NCBI RefSeq assembly: GCF_000763375.1
Contig: NZ_JPSY01000001.1
Span: 1-64,000 of the forward strand
Length of the DNA: 64,000 bases
Direction of reading: 5' to 3'
Source: Microbacterium profundi
Lineage (GTDB): Bacteria > Actinomycetota > Actinomycetes > Actinomycetales > Microbacteriaceae
Position 1 is the stretch's first letter. Each line of letters starts with the position of its first letter. Below, piece by piece: positions 43,363 to 51,828 of this stretch. A program made the position numbers and the translations under genes. The notes under the pieces are model-generated. The model was given only the letters and a program-made list of their open reading frames with translations, was not told where the DNA came from and did not search any database.

Positions 43363-43566
43363 ATGGCCACTGGCACTGTCAAATGGTTCAACTCCGACAA
43401 GGGCTACGGCTTCATTGCTCCCGATGACGGATCCGCCGATGTCTTCGCGCACTTCAGCGCGATCCAGGGCAGCGGACACCGCAACCTCGAGGAAGCACAG
43501 AAGGTCGAGTTCGACACGGAGCAGGGTCCCAAGGGCCCCCAGGCGACGAACATCACCGCGCTCTGA
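43363..43566 (+). CDS. Cold shock protein CspA family
   Basis: A 67-residue single OB-fold protein binding single-stranded nucleic acid. RNP1 is KGYGFI (13-18) and RNP2 VFAHF (27-31). AAAGGAAAC lies upstream of ATG. It stands alone with a terminator 12 bp after its stop. It is either cold-induced or constitutive; the sequence does not say. Confidence 0.97.
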   Translation: MATGTVKWFNSDKGYGFIAPDDGSADVFAHFSAIQGSGHRNLEEAQKVEFDTEQGPKGPQATNITAL

Positions 43567-43577
43567 ATCAGAGCTTC

Positions 43578-43615
43578 AAGGCCCGATCCTGCTGCAACGC
43601 GGGGTCGGGCCTTTT
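43578..43615 (+). terminator. Rho-independent terminator of csp gene
   Basis: AAGGCCCGA pairs with TCGGGCCTT across a 20-nt loop that contains further pairing, followed by TT. It lies just after the stop codon. Confidence 0.8.
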
Positions 43616-43647
43616 GCTGTCACCCGCGCCTTGACAATCGGTTCGAT

Positions 43648-43677
43648 TTGACGAGACCGCCGGTTGCCCCGTAAATT
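43648..43677 (+). promoter_or_regulatory. Promoter of the M23 peptidase gene
   Basis: TTGACG (43648-43653) and TAAATT (43672-43677) with an 18-nt spacer. A TTAC-N6-GTAA inverted repeat (43676-43689) follows and could bind a regulator such as MtrA, which uses GTnAC-type repeats, but this is speculative. Confidence 0.45.
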
Positions 43678-43713
43678 ACAGATCGGTAACGGTCCCACCC
43701 GAAGGGACCGGCT

Positions 43714-44724
43714 GTGAGCAGAACAACCCGTTCTGTGTCGGAAGGATCCCTCACGACTTCAGTGCGACCCGAGCGCGCCCCCGATTCCGCCTCGGCTACA
43801 TCAGACCCCCTCAACGCATCTCGACCGCAATTGCGGCGCGACCTGCGTCGGCGCGCGACCCCGACCGCAGAATCTGCTGCTGTGCCGGCCGCGACCCCGG
43901 CTGTCCCGCCAACCGCGGCTCCAGCTGCCGCGCAGAGCGAACCGAAAGAGCACTCTCGCAGTGCGACACCGACCGCGACGATACCCCGCGGTACGCATCC
44001 GCGCACGCATCGCGCCTGGGCTAAGACCAAGGCACTCAGCGCCGCGCTGGCCGTCGGGGCGCTGATCACGGGCATGGCGCTTCCCTCCCTCAATCCGGAC
44101 GCCCAGTCGTTTGGCGCCACGGCTGAAGGCGTCTCGGCGCTCAAGGATGCCGCGCAGTCTTACAGCTCCACCGACGAGATCCGCGCTGAGATCGCTCCAC
44201 GAGGCAACTTCTCCGCGACGACGCCGACCGAGATCGATGAGACGCGCTCGCGAGCCGTCGCCGCCGCACTCGCAGCGGGGATGCCACTCGGCAGTGCAGT
44301 GGAGATCCCCATCGCCGACCGGGTAGTGATGCCGTTGGCCGCAGGAAGCTATTCCTTCACCGACGGCTTCGGCGCGTCACGTCCAGGACGATCGCACATG
44401 GGACTGGACCTCGCTGCGCCCGTCGGAACGCCCATCAACGCCGCGATGGCCGGTTGCGTCTCGCGTTCCACCGAAAGCTTCGAGGGCTACGGCGTGACGA
44501 TCCAGATCGAGAGCGTCATCGACGGCGAGGCCGTCAGCACCGTCTACTCGCATATGATCTACGGCACGCGCGCTGTACAGGTCGGAGAGTGCGTCACTGC
44601 CGGCCAGTACATCGGCGACGTGGGCTCGACGGGCTACGTGTTCGGCTCCGTGCTGCATTTCGAGGTGCACATCTCGAGGGTGCCGGTGGATCCGATGCCC
44701 TGGCTCACCGCGCGCGTCGGCTGA
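43714..44724 (+). CDS. M23-family (LytM) peptidoglycan endopeptidase
   Basis: A 336-residue secreted or membrane-anchored peptidase. About 100 cytosolic residues rich in Pro, Ala and Arg precede a single hydrophobic segment (about 107-125, ALSAALAVGALITGMALP). The LytM domain is near the end, with zinc ligands HMGLDLA (HxxxD) and LHFEVHI (HxH). GTG start with GAAGGGA upstream. It probably cuts peptide cross-links during growth or division. The long N-terminal tail before the anchor is unusual for a classical signal peptide. Confidence 0.93.
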   Translation: MSRTTRSVSEGSLTTSVRPERAPDSASATSDPLNASRPQLRRDLRRRATPTAESAAVPAATPAVPPTAAPAAAQSEPKEHSRSATPTATIPRGTHPRTHRAWAKTKALSAALAVGALITGMALPSLNPDAQSFGATAEGVSALKDAAQSYSSTDEIRAEIAPRGNFSATTPTEIDETRSRAVAAALAAGMPLGSAVEIPIADRVVMPLAAGSYSFTDGFGASRPGRSHMGLDLAAPVGTPINAAMAGCVSRSTESFEGYGVTIQIESVIDGEAVSTVYSHMIYGTRAVQVGECVTAGQYIGDVGSTGYVFGSVLHFEVHISRVPVDPMPWLTARVG

Positions 44725-44735
44725 GGCGCCTCGGC

Positions 44736-44815
44736 TCAGGACACACGTTCCCTGAGGATCCCGTCATGCAGTTCGAGCACGCGATCCGCGGCGTGCCGGG
44801 AAATCGGTCACCGCG
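44736..44815 (-). pseudogene. C-terminal remnant of an ABC transporter ATPase
   Basis: On the minus strand, about 18-20 residues ending in TGA read RHAADRVLELHDGILRERVS, which matches the end of an ABC ATPase after the H-loop. A GTGACC (VT of a VTHD motif) lies just upstream in another frame. The rest of the gene is absent and topoisomerase IB follows. Confidence 0.4.
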
Positions 44816-44850
44816 TCGATCGCACCGATGCCGCCGATGACGCGAGTGGC

Positions 44851-45831
44851 TCAGCCCTTGCGCAGCACCTTGAGAACGCACTGCTCCTCCACGGTGAGGT
44901 ACTTGCGGGGCCGCATCCGGCTCATCGCTCGGTGGACCGCGGGAATCGTCACGCCGTCCTCGAATGCGGCGAAGACGCGCGGGTCGATGTACGAGTCCTT
45001 CGTCACCGCAGGAGTGTTGCCGAGTCGGTCGGCCACCCGCTCCACGACGTCGCGGACCACCGCGGTGTCTTCTCCCGCGTCGCCCCGTTCGCGCTCGACC
45101 GCGAGCAAAGCGGAGGTGGCGAGCAGCGTGCCTCCCCACGTGCGGAAGTCCTTCGCAGAGAAGTCGCGGCCCATATGCCTCTTGACGTACGCGTTCACTC
45201 TCCTGCTGTCGATGTCGTGGATGGTCCCGTCCTCATCGAGGAAGCGGAAGATCTCGTGCCCCGGCATCTCGTTGAGTCGGCGTATCACGTTGACGAGCTG
45301 CGGATCGCGGACCGTCTTGACGTGGCGCTTACCGCTCTTGCCGATGAAGTCGAAGGTCACGCTGGTCGAGGAGACGTCGGTGTGCTTGCGCCGGAGCGTC
45401 GTGATCCCGTAGTGCTCGTACTTCCGGGCGTACTCGGGATTGCCGACACGGAAGAACTCCTGGTCGATCAGTTTGACGATGCAGGCGACGACCTTGTCCT
45501 CGCTGAGTCTGCGCCTGCGCAGGTCGTGGTCCAGCTGCTTCCGCAGCCGTGGTAGTCGTTCGGCGAACTGCAGCACGCGCGCGTACTTCTTCTTCTCCTG
45601 GTGGCGGACATACGCGGGGCTGTATACGGCCTGGTGGCGACCGGCCTCGTCCACTCCCCTGGCCAGCACCTTCGCCGATGATGAGCGCGAGATCTCGACG
45701 TCCGTCCACGCCGGCGGTATCGCCAGCGCCTCGATCCTGGCGATCTCGCGTGCATTCCTGATGCGACGCCCCGCATTGCGGTAGACGGTGTTCTCGCCAT
45801 CCTGCTCACGGGTGACGGGCAGTCGTGACAT
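44851..45831 (-). CDS. DNA topoisomerase IB (poxvirus-like)
   Basis: Relaxes supercoils through a 3'-phosphotyrosine intermediate. The ATG at 45831 gives 326 residues. TTLRRKHTDV, GKRHVKTV and KDFRTWGGTLLATSAL are the catalytic-core segments, and Tyr281 in VTKDSYIDPRVF is the likely nucleophile. A further in-frame extension upstream crosses the tRNA-Gln and is not real. Bacterial versions are patchily distributed. Convergent with the peptidase gene, with a remnant in between. Confidence 0.92.
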   Translation of the reverse strand: MSRLPVTREQDGENTVYRNAGRRIRNAREIARIEALAIPPAWTDVEISRSSSAKVLARGVDEAGRHQAVYSPAYVRHQEKKKYARVLQFAERLPRLRKQLDHDLRRRRLSEDKVVACIVKLIDQEFFRVGNPEYARKYEHYGITTLRRKHTDVSSTSVTFDFIGKSGKRHVKTVRDPQLVNVIRRLNEMPGHEIFRFLDEDGTIHDIDSRRVNAYVKRHMGRDFSAKDFRTWGGTLLATSALLAVERERGDAGEDTAVVRDVVERVADRLGNTPAVTKDSYIDPRVFAAFEDGVTIPAVHRAMSRMRPRKYLTVEEQCVLKVLRKG

Positions 45832-45890
45832 GGGATCCTCACCTGTGAAGACGGCGCTCCGGATGCTTTCGCGATGGTGCTGTAAACCAA

Positions 45891-45919
45891 GAAAACCCCC
45901 GCACGAGCGGGGGTTTTTC
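45891..45919 (-). terminator. Rho-independent terminator of tRNA-Gln
   Basis: GAAAACCCCCGC-ACGA-GCGGGGGTTTTTC, a strong stem directly downstream of the tRNA-Gln on the minus strand. Confidence 0.85.
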
Positions 45920-45921
45920 TT

Positions 45922-45996
45922 TGGCTGGGGTACCTGGACTCGAACCAAGAACAACGGTACCAGAAACCGCCGTGTTGCCAATTACACCATACCCCA
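45922..45996 (-). tRNA. tRNA-Gln (anticodon CUG)
   Basis: A 72-nt cloverleaf plus an encoded CCA (45922-45924). Acceptor TGGGGTA pairs with TACCCCA; discriminator is G. The anticodon loop TTCTGGT gives CTG, reading CAG codons. The T arm is CTTGGTTCGAGTCCAGG. Promoter elements TTGGCT and TAGAGT (46029-46057) lie upstream. Confidence 0.95.
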
Positions 45997-46028
45997 AGGG
46001 CAAAACCAGAGCCTCGCACCGAGAGACA

Positions 46029-46057
46029 ACTCTACCCGATGTTCACGGTGCAGCCAA
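46029..46057 (-). promoter_or_regulatory. Promoter of tRNA-Gln
   Basis: TTGGCT (46052-46057) and TAGAGT (46029-46034) on the minus strand with a 17-nt spacer, giving a start about 26 nt before the tRNA. Confidence 0.55.
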
Positions 46058-46115
46058 AACGCGAGGGGCTGTCCGGCGCGTCTTCATGACATCGCCTGGC
46101 TCCGCTTCGGTCGCG

Positions 46116-47621
46116 CTACGCGCCGAGCGCCTGCACAAGGGCTGCAAGACGCTGCAGCGTGATCTCCTTGCCGATCAGTTCCATCGATTCGAACAGCGGC
46201 GGCGAGATGCGGCGACCTGTGATCGCGACGCGCGGCGGCCCGTAGGCCACCCGCGGCTTGAGTTCGAGCTTCTCGACCAGTGCCGTGGCGAGAGCATCCT
46301 GGATCTTCTCCGGGGTGAACTCCGTCACCGGCTCGAGCGCTGCGATGCACGCCGCGAGCACCTCCGCGGCGTTGGCAGGCAGACCCTTGAGCGCGTCCGC
46401 GTCGTACGAGATCTCGTCCGTGAAGAGGAATCCGAGCATGCCGGGCACCTCTCCGAGGAGCTGAACGCGCTCCTGCACCAGCGGTGCTGCGCGGAACGCC
46501 AGCACGAGCTGTTCGTGAGTCGGCTCATCGAATAGTCCAGCTGCGGCGAGGTACGCGATCGTGCGCTCGGCGAAGTCCTTCACATCCAGCATCCGGATGT
46601 GGTCGCCGTTGATCGACTCGGCCTTCTTCTGGTCGAAGCGCGCGGGGTTCGGGTTGACATTCTCGATGTCGAACGCGGCGATGAACTCGTCGAGCGAGAA
46701 GATGTCGCGGTCCGGTCCGATCGACCAGCCGAGCAGCGCGAGGTAGTTGAGCAGTCCCTCGTGGATGAATCCGCGGTCGCGGTGCAGGAACAGATCAGCC
46801 TGCGGGTCGCGCTTGGACAGCTTCTTGTTGCCGGTCTCTCCCAGCACCAACGGCATGTGCGCGAAACGCGGGACGAAAGTGGTGACGCCCGCATCGATCA
46901 GCGCGGCGTACAGCGCAAGCTGGCGTGCCGTCGACGGCATCAGGTCTTCGCCGCGCAGCACGTGCGTGATGCCCATCAGGGCATCGTCGACAGGGTTCAC
47001 GAACGTGTACAGCGGCACGCCGTTCGGACGCACGACCACGAAATCGGGGAAGGACCCTGCCGGGAAGGTCACTTCCCCACGGATCAGGTCGACGTACGTC
47101 AGATCCTCTTCCGGCACCCGCAGGCGCAAGGCGGGCTGACGGCCCTCCTCACGGAAGGCCGCCTTCTGCTCGTCTGTGAGGTCGCGGTCGAAGTTGTCGT
47201 AGCCGAGCTGCTTCGCGCGTCCGTTCGCCTCGTTGCGTGCGTCGATCTCCTCAGCATTCGAGTAGCTCTCGTACAGAGCACCTGACGCGAGGAGCTTCTC
47301 GATCACGCCGCGGTAGATGTCGTGACGCTGCGACTGGCGATACGGCTCGTGCGGTCCCCCGACCTGCACGCCCTCGTCCCAGTCGATCTTCAACCACGTC
47401 AGAGCGTCGACGAGCTGCCGGAAGCTCTCCTCGCTGTCGCGCGCCGCATCGGTGTCTTCGATGCGGAAGATGAGCTTGCCGCCGTTGTGGCGTGCGTACG
47501 CCCAGTTGTAGAGAGCGGTGCGCACCATCCCCACGTGCGGAAGGCCTGTCGGCGAGGGGCAGAAGCGGACGCGGACGTCGGCACCTGAAGCGGTCGTGGT
47601 GAGGGGATGCGGAGTAGCCAT
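46116..47621 (-). CDS. gltX: Glutamyl-tRNA synthetase
   Basis: Charges tRNA-Glu and, as in most actinobacteria that lack GlnRS, probably also tRNA-Gln before amidation by GatCAB. Length 501 residues. [13 protein letters not shown] holds the HIGH-like motif (PHVG), and [11 protein letters not shown] is the KMSKS-like signature. A TAGGAT box lies 9 nt before the ATG. The methyltransferase gene ends 12 bp upstream, so gltX may also be read as the end of a longer operon. tRNA-Gln follows at 45922-45996. Confidence 0.97.
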   Translation of the reverse strand: MATPHPLTTTASGADVRVRFCPSPTGLPHVGMVRTALYNWAYARHNGGKLIFRIEDTDAARDSEESFRQLVDALTWLKIDWDEGVQVGGPHEPYRQSQRHDIYRGVIEKLLASGALYESYSNAEEIDARNEANGRAKQLGYDNFDRDLTDEQKAAFREEGRQPALRLRVPEEDLTYVDLIRGEVTFPAGSFPDFVVVRPNGVPLYTFVNPVDDALMGITHVLRGEDLMPSTARQLALYAALIDAGVTTFVPRFAHMPLVLGETGNKKLSKRDPQADLFLHRDRGFIHEGLLNYLALLGWSIGPDRDIFSLDEFIAAFDIENVNPNPARFDQKKAESINGDHIRMLDVKDFAERTIAYLAAAGLFDEPTHEQLVLAFRAAPLVQERVQLLGEVPGMLGFLFTDEISYDADALKGLPANAAEVLAACIAALEPVTEFTPEKIQDALATALVEKLELKPRVAYGPPRVAITGRRISPPLFESMELIGKEITLQRLAALVQALGA

Positions 47622-47633
47622 ATCCCCTCAATC

Positions 47634-48434
47634 CTACGCGTGCGGCCGTGGTTCGCCTGCCCGCTCACCCCTGCGGCTGACGGCCACGGCAGCCGTGTGA
47701 TCGAGCGCGACTCGTCCGTCGTCCGAACACTCCTCGCACAACCGATCGAAGGCTCGAGCGAACCTTTCCCGTTCAGCAGTTTCGAGCGATCGATAGAAGG
47801 CGCCCGCCGAGGCGACGCCGCCCTCGGCTGATCGCCAGAGCTCGGCCGTCGTGGGACGCCACGTCCAGCTGAACTCGGCGACATCGACCGCGGGCCAGCC
47901 GCCTTCCGACAGCATCCCTCCGAATCCGGCCGAGGAGCGCTCGAAATCCTTCTCCGGCGCCAGCCTCCCGGTCGGCGACACGACGAGGCCCGCGCGGTCG
48001 CAGACCCTCTGCCAGAACCACGACGGCGACACGATCCAGATCGTGGCGATCATCACAGCATCCGGCGCCGCTACACGGGCGATCTCCTGTGCTGCCGCTC
48101 GTGGATCGGACACGTGATTGAGCACGAAGTTCGCCGTGACGGCATCGAAAGCGGCGTCGTCGAACGGCAGTGCGGGCAACGCGCCCTCGACCATGGAGAC
48201 CTGTGGATGATTCCGCGCGGCGACGACGCGCATCGTCGCCTCCGGTTCGCAGCCCGTCACCGACCAGCCGGCGTCCATCAGTCGTGCCGCGAGCGCGCCG
48301 GTCCCCGACCCGGCATCCAGCACTCGACGACCGTGGGCCGTCCCGAGACGGCGAAGGATCTCATCGTGAGTCCCAGCGCACAGCGAGGCATAGGAGGCCG
48401 CGTAAGCCTCACCGACGCCCTCCCACGCCTTCAC
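47634..48434 (-). CDS. Class I SAM-dependent methyltransferase
   Basis: A 266-residue methyltransferase. The SAM-binding motif I is VLDAGSGTGALAARL, then VTGCEPEATMRVVAA, and LPFDDAAFDAVTANFVLNHVSDP is motif II/III. It belongs to the UbiE/small-molecule type; substrate unknown. GTG start at 48434. It follows the MFS gene by 13 bp and precedes gltX by 12 bp. Confidence 0.88.
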   Translation of the reverse strand: MKAWEGVGEAYAASYASLCAGTHDEILRRLGTAHGRRVLDAGSGTGALAARLMDAGWSVTGCEPEATMRVVAARNHPQVSMVEGALPALPFDDAAFDAVTANFVLNHVSDPRAAAQEIARVAAPDAVMIATIWIVSPSWFWQRVCDRAGLVVSPTGRLAPEKDFERSSAGFGGMLSEGGWPAVDVAEFSWTWRPTTAELWRSAEGGVASAGAFYRSLETAERERFARAFDRLCEECSDDGRVALDHTAAVAVSRRGERAGEPRPHA

Positions 48435-48447
48435 CCCGTGACCGTCC

Positions 48448-49704
48448 TCACGTCCTGGTCCGCCCGAGCGGCGCGAGCACCACGATCACGAGGACGAGAA
48501 CGGATGCCGCGATCCCCAGCCCCGCGTACTGGAAGTTCGACAGCACCACGCCGGCGAGCACGGCGCCGGCTGCGGCGGACAGGCTCATGAGCGAGTCGCT
48601 GCGGCCCTGGCGGCGCGTGCGCAGCTCTAGCGCGCTCGCCTCGGTGAGCAGTGCCGCGCCCGCGACGGTCGCTGCACTCCAGCCGAGCCCGAGCAGGATC
48701 AGCGCGACCATCACGCCCCACGCCTGATCGTTCACGAAGACCGCGAACGCGAGTGCTGCGGCCAGCAGAACCTGCCCGAGCAGCACGACGCGCAGCCGCC
48801 CCCACCGGTCGGCGAGAATGCCGAAGACGGGCGACAGACCGTACATGCCGGCGACGTGCAGAGCGATCGTGAAGCCGACGAGCAGGGAGACATCAGCGGT
48901 CGACGCGTGGCCCGCATGCATCCCGTGGGCCATGTGCGACAGATGAATGGGCGTCATGGCCATCACCGACGCCATGACGACGTGCGATCCTGCGATCGCG
49001 AAGATCGCATAGCGAGCGACTGTCGGCCGGTCGAGCACGGTCAATGGCGCAGACAGTGATGCCGCGGCATCCTTCGCCAGCCTCTGCGCGGTGAGCAGCG
49101 GGTCAGGACGCAGCGCGACGAGGTAGAGGATGAACGCCGCGGTCTGGGCGATCAGGGAGAAGAGGTACGAGCCAGTCTGCGGCGGCATGCCGATCGCCTG
49201 GCCGACGATCTCTCCTGGCCCCAGCAGCAGCGGACCCGAGACACCGCCGATCGTCGTCGCCCACACGACCACCGACAGGTCGCGTCCGCGGTGCTTCGGC
49301 ACAGCGAGGTCGGTAGCCGCGAACCGGGACTGCAGATTGCCCGCGTTGCCAGCGCCGATCATCAGGATGCCGGCCAGCAGCAAGGGGAAGATCCGCAGCG
49401 CCGCAGCGAGGATGACGACACCGATGCCGACCAGCGCGAACAGGTTCCCGAGGGTCAGGGCCCGTCGGCGCCCGACGCGGCTCGCGAGTCGTGCGAGCGG
49501 GATGGCGCACAGCGCCGCCCCGAGCGTGACCGAAGCCGTCGCCAGTCCCGACAGCGCATCGTCACCGGACAGATCCGCCGCGAGCAGCGCCCCGAGGGAC
49601 ACAGTGGCGCCGAACGCGATGCCGCCGAGCACCTGCCCGAGCGACAGCACGAGCACCGTGCGCCGCTGGATCGCCGCCTGGTCGACGACCGGCAGAGTCG
49701 TCAT
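48448..49704 (-). CDS. MFS transporter
   Basis: A 418-residue protein with about 12 hydrophobic segments. [20 protein letters not shown] and [17 protein letters not shown] carry the loop motifs. A His-rich loop ([14 protein letters not shown]) is an odd feature and might bind metal. Its start overlaps the stop of the FAH-family gene by 4 bp. Substrate unknown; co-expression with the methyltransferase suggests export of a modified compound. Confidence 0.9.
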   Translation of the reverse strand: MTTLPVVDQAAIQRRTVLVLSLGQVLGGIAFGATVSLGALLAADLSGDDALSGLATASVTLGAALCAIPLARLASRVGRRRALTLGNLFALVGIGVVILAAALRIFPLLLAGILMIGAGNAGNLQSRFAATDLAVPKHRGRDLSVVVWATTIGGVSGPLLLGPGEIVGQAIGMPPQTGSYLFSLIAQTAAFILYLVALRPDPLLTAQRLAKDAAASLSAPLTVLDRPTVARYAIFAIAGSHVVMASVMAMTPIHLSHMAHGMHAGHASTADVSLLVGFTIALHVAGMYGLSPVFGILADRWGRLRVVLLGQVLLAAALAFAVFVNDQAWGVMVALILLGLGWSAATVAGAALLTEASALELRTRRQGRSDSLMSLSAAAGAVLAGVVLSNFQYAGLGIAASVLVLVIVVLAPLGRTRT

Positions 49705-50477
49705 ACCACGGGCATCGCGTCGCGCACTGAGTTGCGCAGGACGCCGAGTCCGGTGACCTCGACCTCGACGGTGTCGCCGGCGACGAACGGGCCGACACCG
49801 GCCGGCGTGCCGGTGAGGATGACGTCACCCGGCAGCAGGGTGAACACGGCGGACGCGTACTCGATGATCGCCGGGACCGAGTGGATCATGTCGCTCAGCG
49901 GTGCGTGCTGGCGCACCTCGCCGTTCACGCGGGTCTCGATCGTGGCATCCGCCTGATCGAAGTCCGTCTCGATGACCGGACCCAGCGGGCAGAACGTGTC
50001 GAAGCCCTTTCCGCGCGTCCACTGGCCGTCCCTCTTCTGAAGGTCCCTGGCGGTGACATCGTTGCCGACCGTGTAGCCGAACACGTAGTCGAGCGCGTTC
50101 TCGGCCTTGACGTTCTTCGCGATCCGGCCGATGACGACCGCGAGCTCTCCCTCGTGCTCCGTACGCTCGGACAGCGTCGGCCGCAAGATCGTGTCGCCCG
50201 GGCCGATCACAGAGGTGTTGGGCTTGAGGAACAGCAGCGGCTCTTCGGGCGCCACTCCCCCCATCTCCGCGGCATGATCGTGATAGTTCTTGCCCACGCA
50301 GACCACCTTCGACCGAGGGATCACGGGCGCGAGCAGCGCGGCGTCCGCGAGCGGCACGCGCTCGCCGGTGGTCTCGTACCCCGCGAACATCGGGTCACCG
50401 GCGAGGACGACGAGCTCCTGCTCGTCGACGATGCCGTAGCGGATGGCGTCATTGTGGCTGAACCGAGCGATCTTCAC
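49701..50477 (-). CDS. Fumarylacetoacetate hydrolase family protein
   Basis: A 258-residue FAH-family hydrolase or decarboxylase. [27 protein letters not shown] and the metal site [11 protein letters not shown] are present, with [10 protein letters not shown] and [10 protein letters not shown] further on. Such enzymes cleave C-C bonds in acylpyruvates or aromatic breakdown products. The GTG start has TAGGCT exactly 6 nt upstream and no ribosome site. First gene of the FAH-MFS-methyltransferase run. Confidence 0.93.
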   Translation of the reverse strand: MKIARFSHNDAIRYGIVDEQELVVLAGDPMFAGYETTGERVPLADAALLAPVIPRSKVVCVGKNYHDHAAEMGGVAPEEPLLFLKPNTSVIGPGDTILRPTLSERTEHEGELAVVIGRIAKNVKAENALDYVFGYTVGNDVTARDLQKRDGQWTRGKGFDTFCPLGPVIETDFDQADATIETRVNGEVRQHAPLSDMIHSVPAIIEYASAVFTLLPGDVILTGTPAGVGPFVAGDTVEVEVTGLGVLRNSVRDAMPVV

Positions 50478-50483
50478 CGCTCC

Positions 50484-50489
50484 AGCCTA
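50484..50489 (-). promoter_or_regulatory. Leaderless promoter -10 of FAH-family operon
   Basis: TAGGCT on the minus strand, 6 nt before the GTG of the FAH-family gene. Confidence 0.5.
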
Positions 50490-50509
50490 GCGACCATCCG
50501 CTTCGATCC

Positions 50510-50634
50510 GCCGAGCCCCCAGGGCTTCGCCGAGCCCCAGTGCTTCGCCGAGACCCCAGGTCTTTGCCGAGACCCCAGGTTGTTCGCGTCGGGACCCTGG
50601 GGTGTCGACAGGAACCTGGGGTGTCGGCGAGGAA
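50510..50634. repeat. Family D repeats (GCCGAGACCCCAGG), block 1
   Basis: Direct copies: GCCGAGCCCCCAGGGC, GCCGAGCCCCAGTGC, GCCGAGACCCCAGGTC and GCCGAGACCCCAGGTTG, about 20 bp apart, then inverted copies (GACCCTGGGGTGTCGAC and ACCTGGGGTGTCGGCGAGG). The block stops at the stop codon of the DUF559 gene. Confidence 0.85.
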
Positions 50635-51615
50635 TTATCCGGGTGGGTGGATGCCGAACGCGGTCAGTCGTGCGCCGAGCGCATCGACGCTCTTGATGTG
50701 GACGCTGCCCCAGCGGCGTACACCCCACCCAGTCACACCGCGCACGTCGTCCTCGCGTCGCTTCTCCGCCAGGACGGCATCGACAGGCGTCGGCGTCTCG
50801 CGCAACTCCGGCTCAAGGTACTTGCCCTCGCCGTCGAACTCCCCGAACATCCGCGACCGTGGAAAGCCGAAGTCCATGAAATAGCGGTCGCCTTCCGACC
50901 CGACCACAGGTACCTGCAGATGGATGTCGTGAAACCCCAGGCGAGACAGTTGCAGCCGACTCACGCTTTCACCAGGCAGCTGTGCTCGACCGTCTGCGAA
51001 GCCCACTGCCCAGCGCACTTTGCGAACTCCGCGAAGACCGGGCGCCGCCAACCGCAGCAGCTCTTCCCGCCACTGCTCTGCAGCCGCAGCATCCTGACGC
51101 TGACCCGACACGGTCATCATTCTGAGCGCTGCGTCCGCAGCGGAGATCGCGGCCTCAGGAGGCATGCTGCGGACCATGTCGAACACCGTTCTCGTCAAGG
51201 AGGTGCAGCGCAGGCCGTGTCGCTCGACGATGTCGCTGTCCGCGACCTCGACGTCATGGCGCGCGATACCCGCTACCGTACGCGTGTGCCGCGCGCCTCG
51301 GATGAGCGTGTGGACGACTTGATCGGAAACACGGTAAAGCGGCAGATCCCAGAGCACTCCCGCCGACATCTGCATGGATACCGGAGACTCACCAGGGCTT
51401 GATCGCGCGTGGGAGATGACCCTCAGCAGGTGCCGTCCTTCAGCCCACAGTTCACGCCACGACGTGCCGTCGACGTAGAACCCCCGATGCACGCGGACGA
51501 ACGTCCCCGTGGCGACGAGACTGCGCAGCTGCCGGTCCGTGATTCCCGTCGCGACGATGTCGTCGCGGGACCGGAGCAACGCGTCGGCTTGTTCGAAGGT
51601 GATCCGTCTCGGCAT
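50635..51615 (-). CDS. DUF559/Vsr-like nuclease-fold protein with AbiEi-like N-terminus
   Basis: A 326-residue protein. The N-terminus (TGITDRQLRSLVATGTFVRVHRGFYV, about residues 23-48, here given as two parts TGITDRQLRSLV and ATGTFVRVHRGFYV) fits the AbiEi winged helix. The C-terminal region repeats the motifs of the protein at 189-1091: LPGES, YFMDFGF and MFGEFDGEGKY, with conserved Glu-Asp-Glu-Asp spacing. No AbiEii-type toxin partner is adjacent, so it is not a standard toxin-antitoxin pair. CATGAT lies 6 nt before the ATG as a possible -10. Both sides hold family D repeats. Confidence 0.8.
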   Translation of the reverse strand: MPRRITFEQADALLRSRDDIVATGITDRQLRSLVATGTFVRVHRGFYVDGTSWRELWAEGRHLLRVISHARSSPGESPVSMQMSAGVLWDLPLYRVSDQVVHTLIRGARHTRTVAGIARHDVEVADSDIVERHGLRCTSLTRTVFDMVRSMPPEAAISAADAALRMMTVSGQRQDAAAAEQWREELLRLAAPGLRGVRKVRWAVGFADGRAQLPGESVSRLQLSRLGFHDIHLQVPVVGSEGDRYFMDFGFPRSRMFGEFDGEGKYLEPELRETPTPVDAVLAEKRREDDVRGVTGWGVRRWGSVHIKSVDALGARLTAFGIHPPG

Positions 51616-51704
51616 CCAGCGATCATGCCCGTTACAGACCCGGCTCCCCTGCTATCCCCACCTGGACTGCCCTCGCTCTGCCTGTGCAGAGCAAGTCACC
51701 GATC

Positions 51705-51800
51705 GCCGAGACCCCTGATTAGTGCCGAGACCCCGTCGTAATCACGTCAATACGACGGGGTCTCGGCAGGAAAGTAGGGTCTCGGCGAAGGTAGGGGTAT
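51705..51800. repeat. Family D repeats, block 2
   Basis: Copies of GCCGAGACCCC begin at 51705 and 51724 and inverted copies (GGGTCTCGGC) end at 51767 and 51786. This block and the one at 50510-50634 bracket the DUF559 gene. Confidence 0.85.
51723..51768. repeat. Perfect 18-bp inverted repeat
   Basis: TGCCGAGACCCCGTCGTA and TACGACGGGGTCTCGGCA are exact reverse complements around a 10-nt loop. It has no T-run, so it may slow or end transcription from ilvE but is not a standard terminator. It lies inside the family D block. Confidence 0.9.
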
Positions 51801-51828
51801 GGGCGAGGGCGGGGTCTGGGGTCAAGCG

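Noticed and set aside
43620-43713. ydaO (cyclic-di-AMP) riboswitch before the M23 peptidase
   Set aside because: Cell-wall hydrolase genes in actinobacteria often carry one, but only about 25 nt lie between the likely transcription start and the gene, too short for it.
44851-45981. Longer start for topoisomerase IB
   Set aside because: It would run through the terminator and tRNA-Gln; the ATG at 45831 gives the normal protein.
50635-51615. AbiE-type toxin-antitoxin system
   Set aside because: The N-terminus resembles AbiEi, but no AbiEii nucleotidyltransferase gene is adjacent and the C-terminus is nuclease-like.
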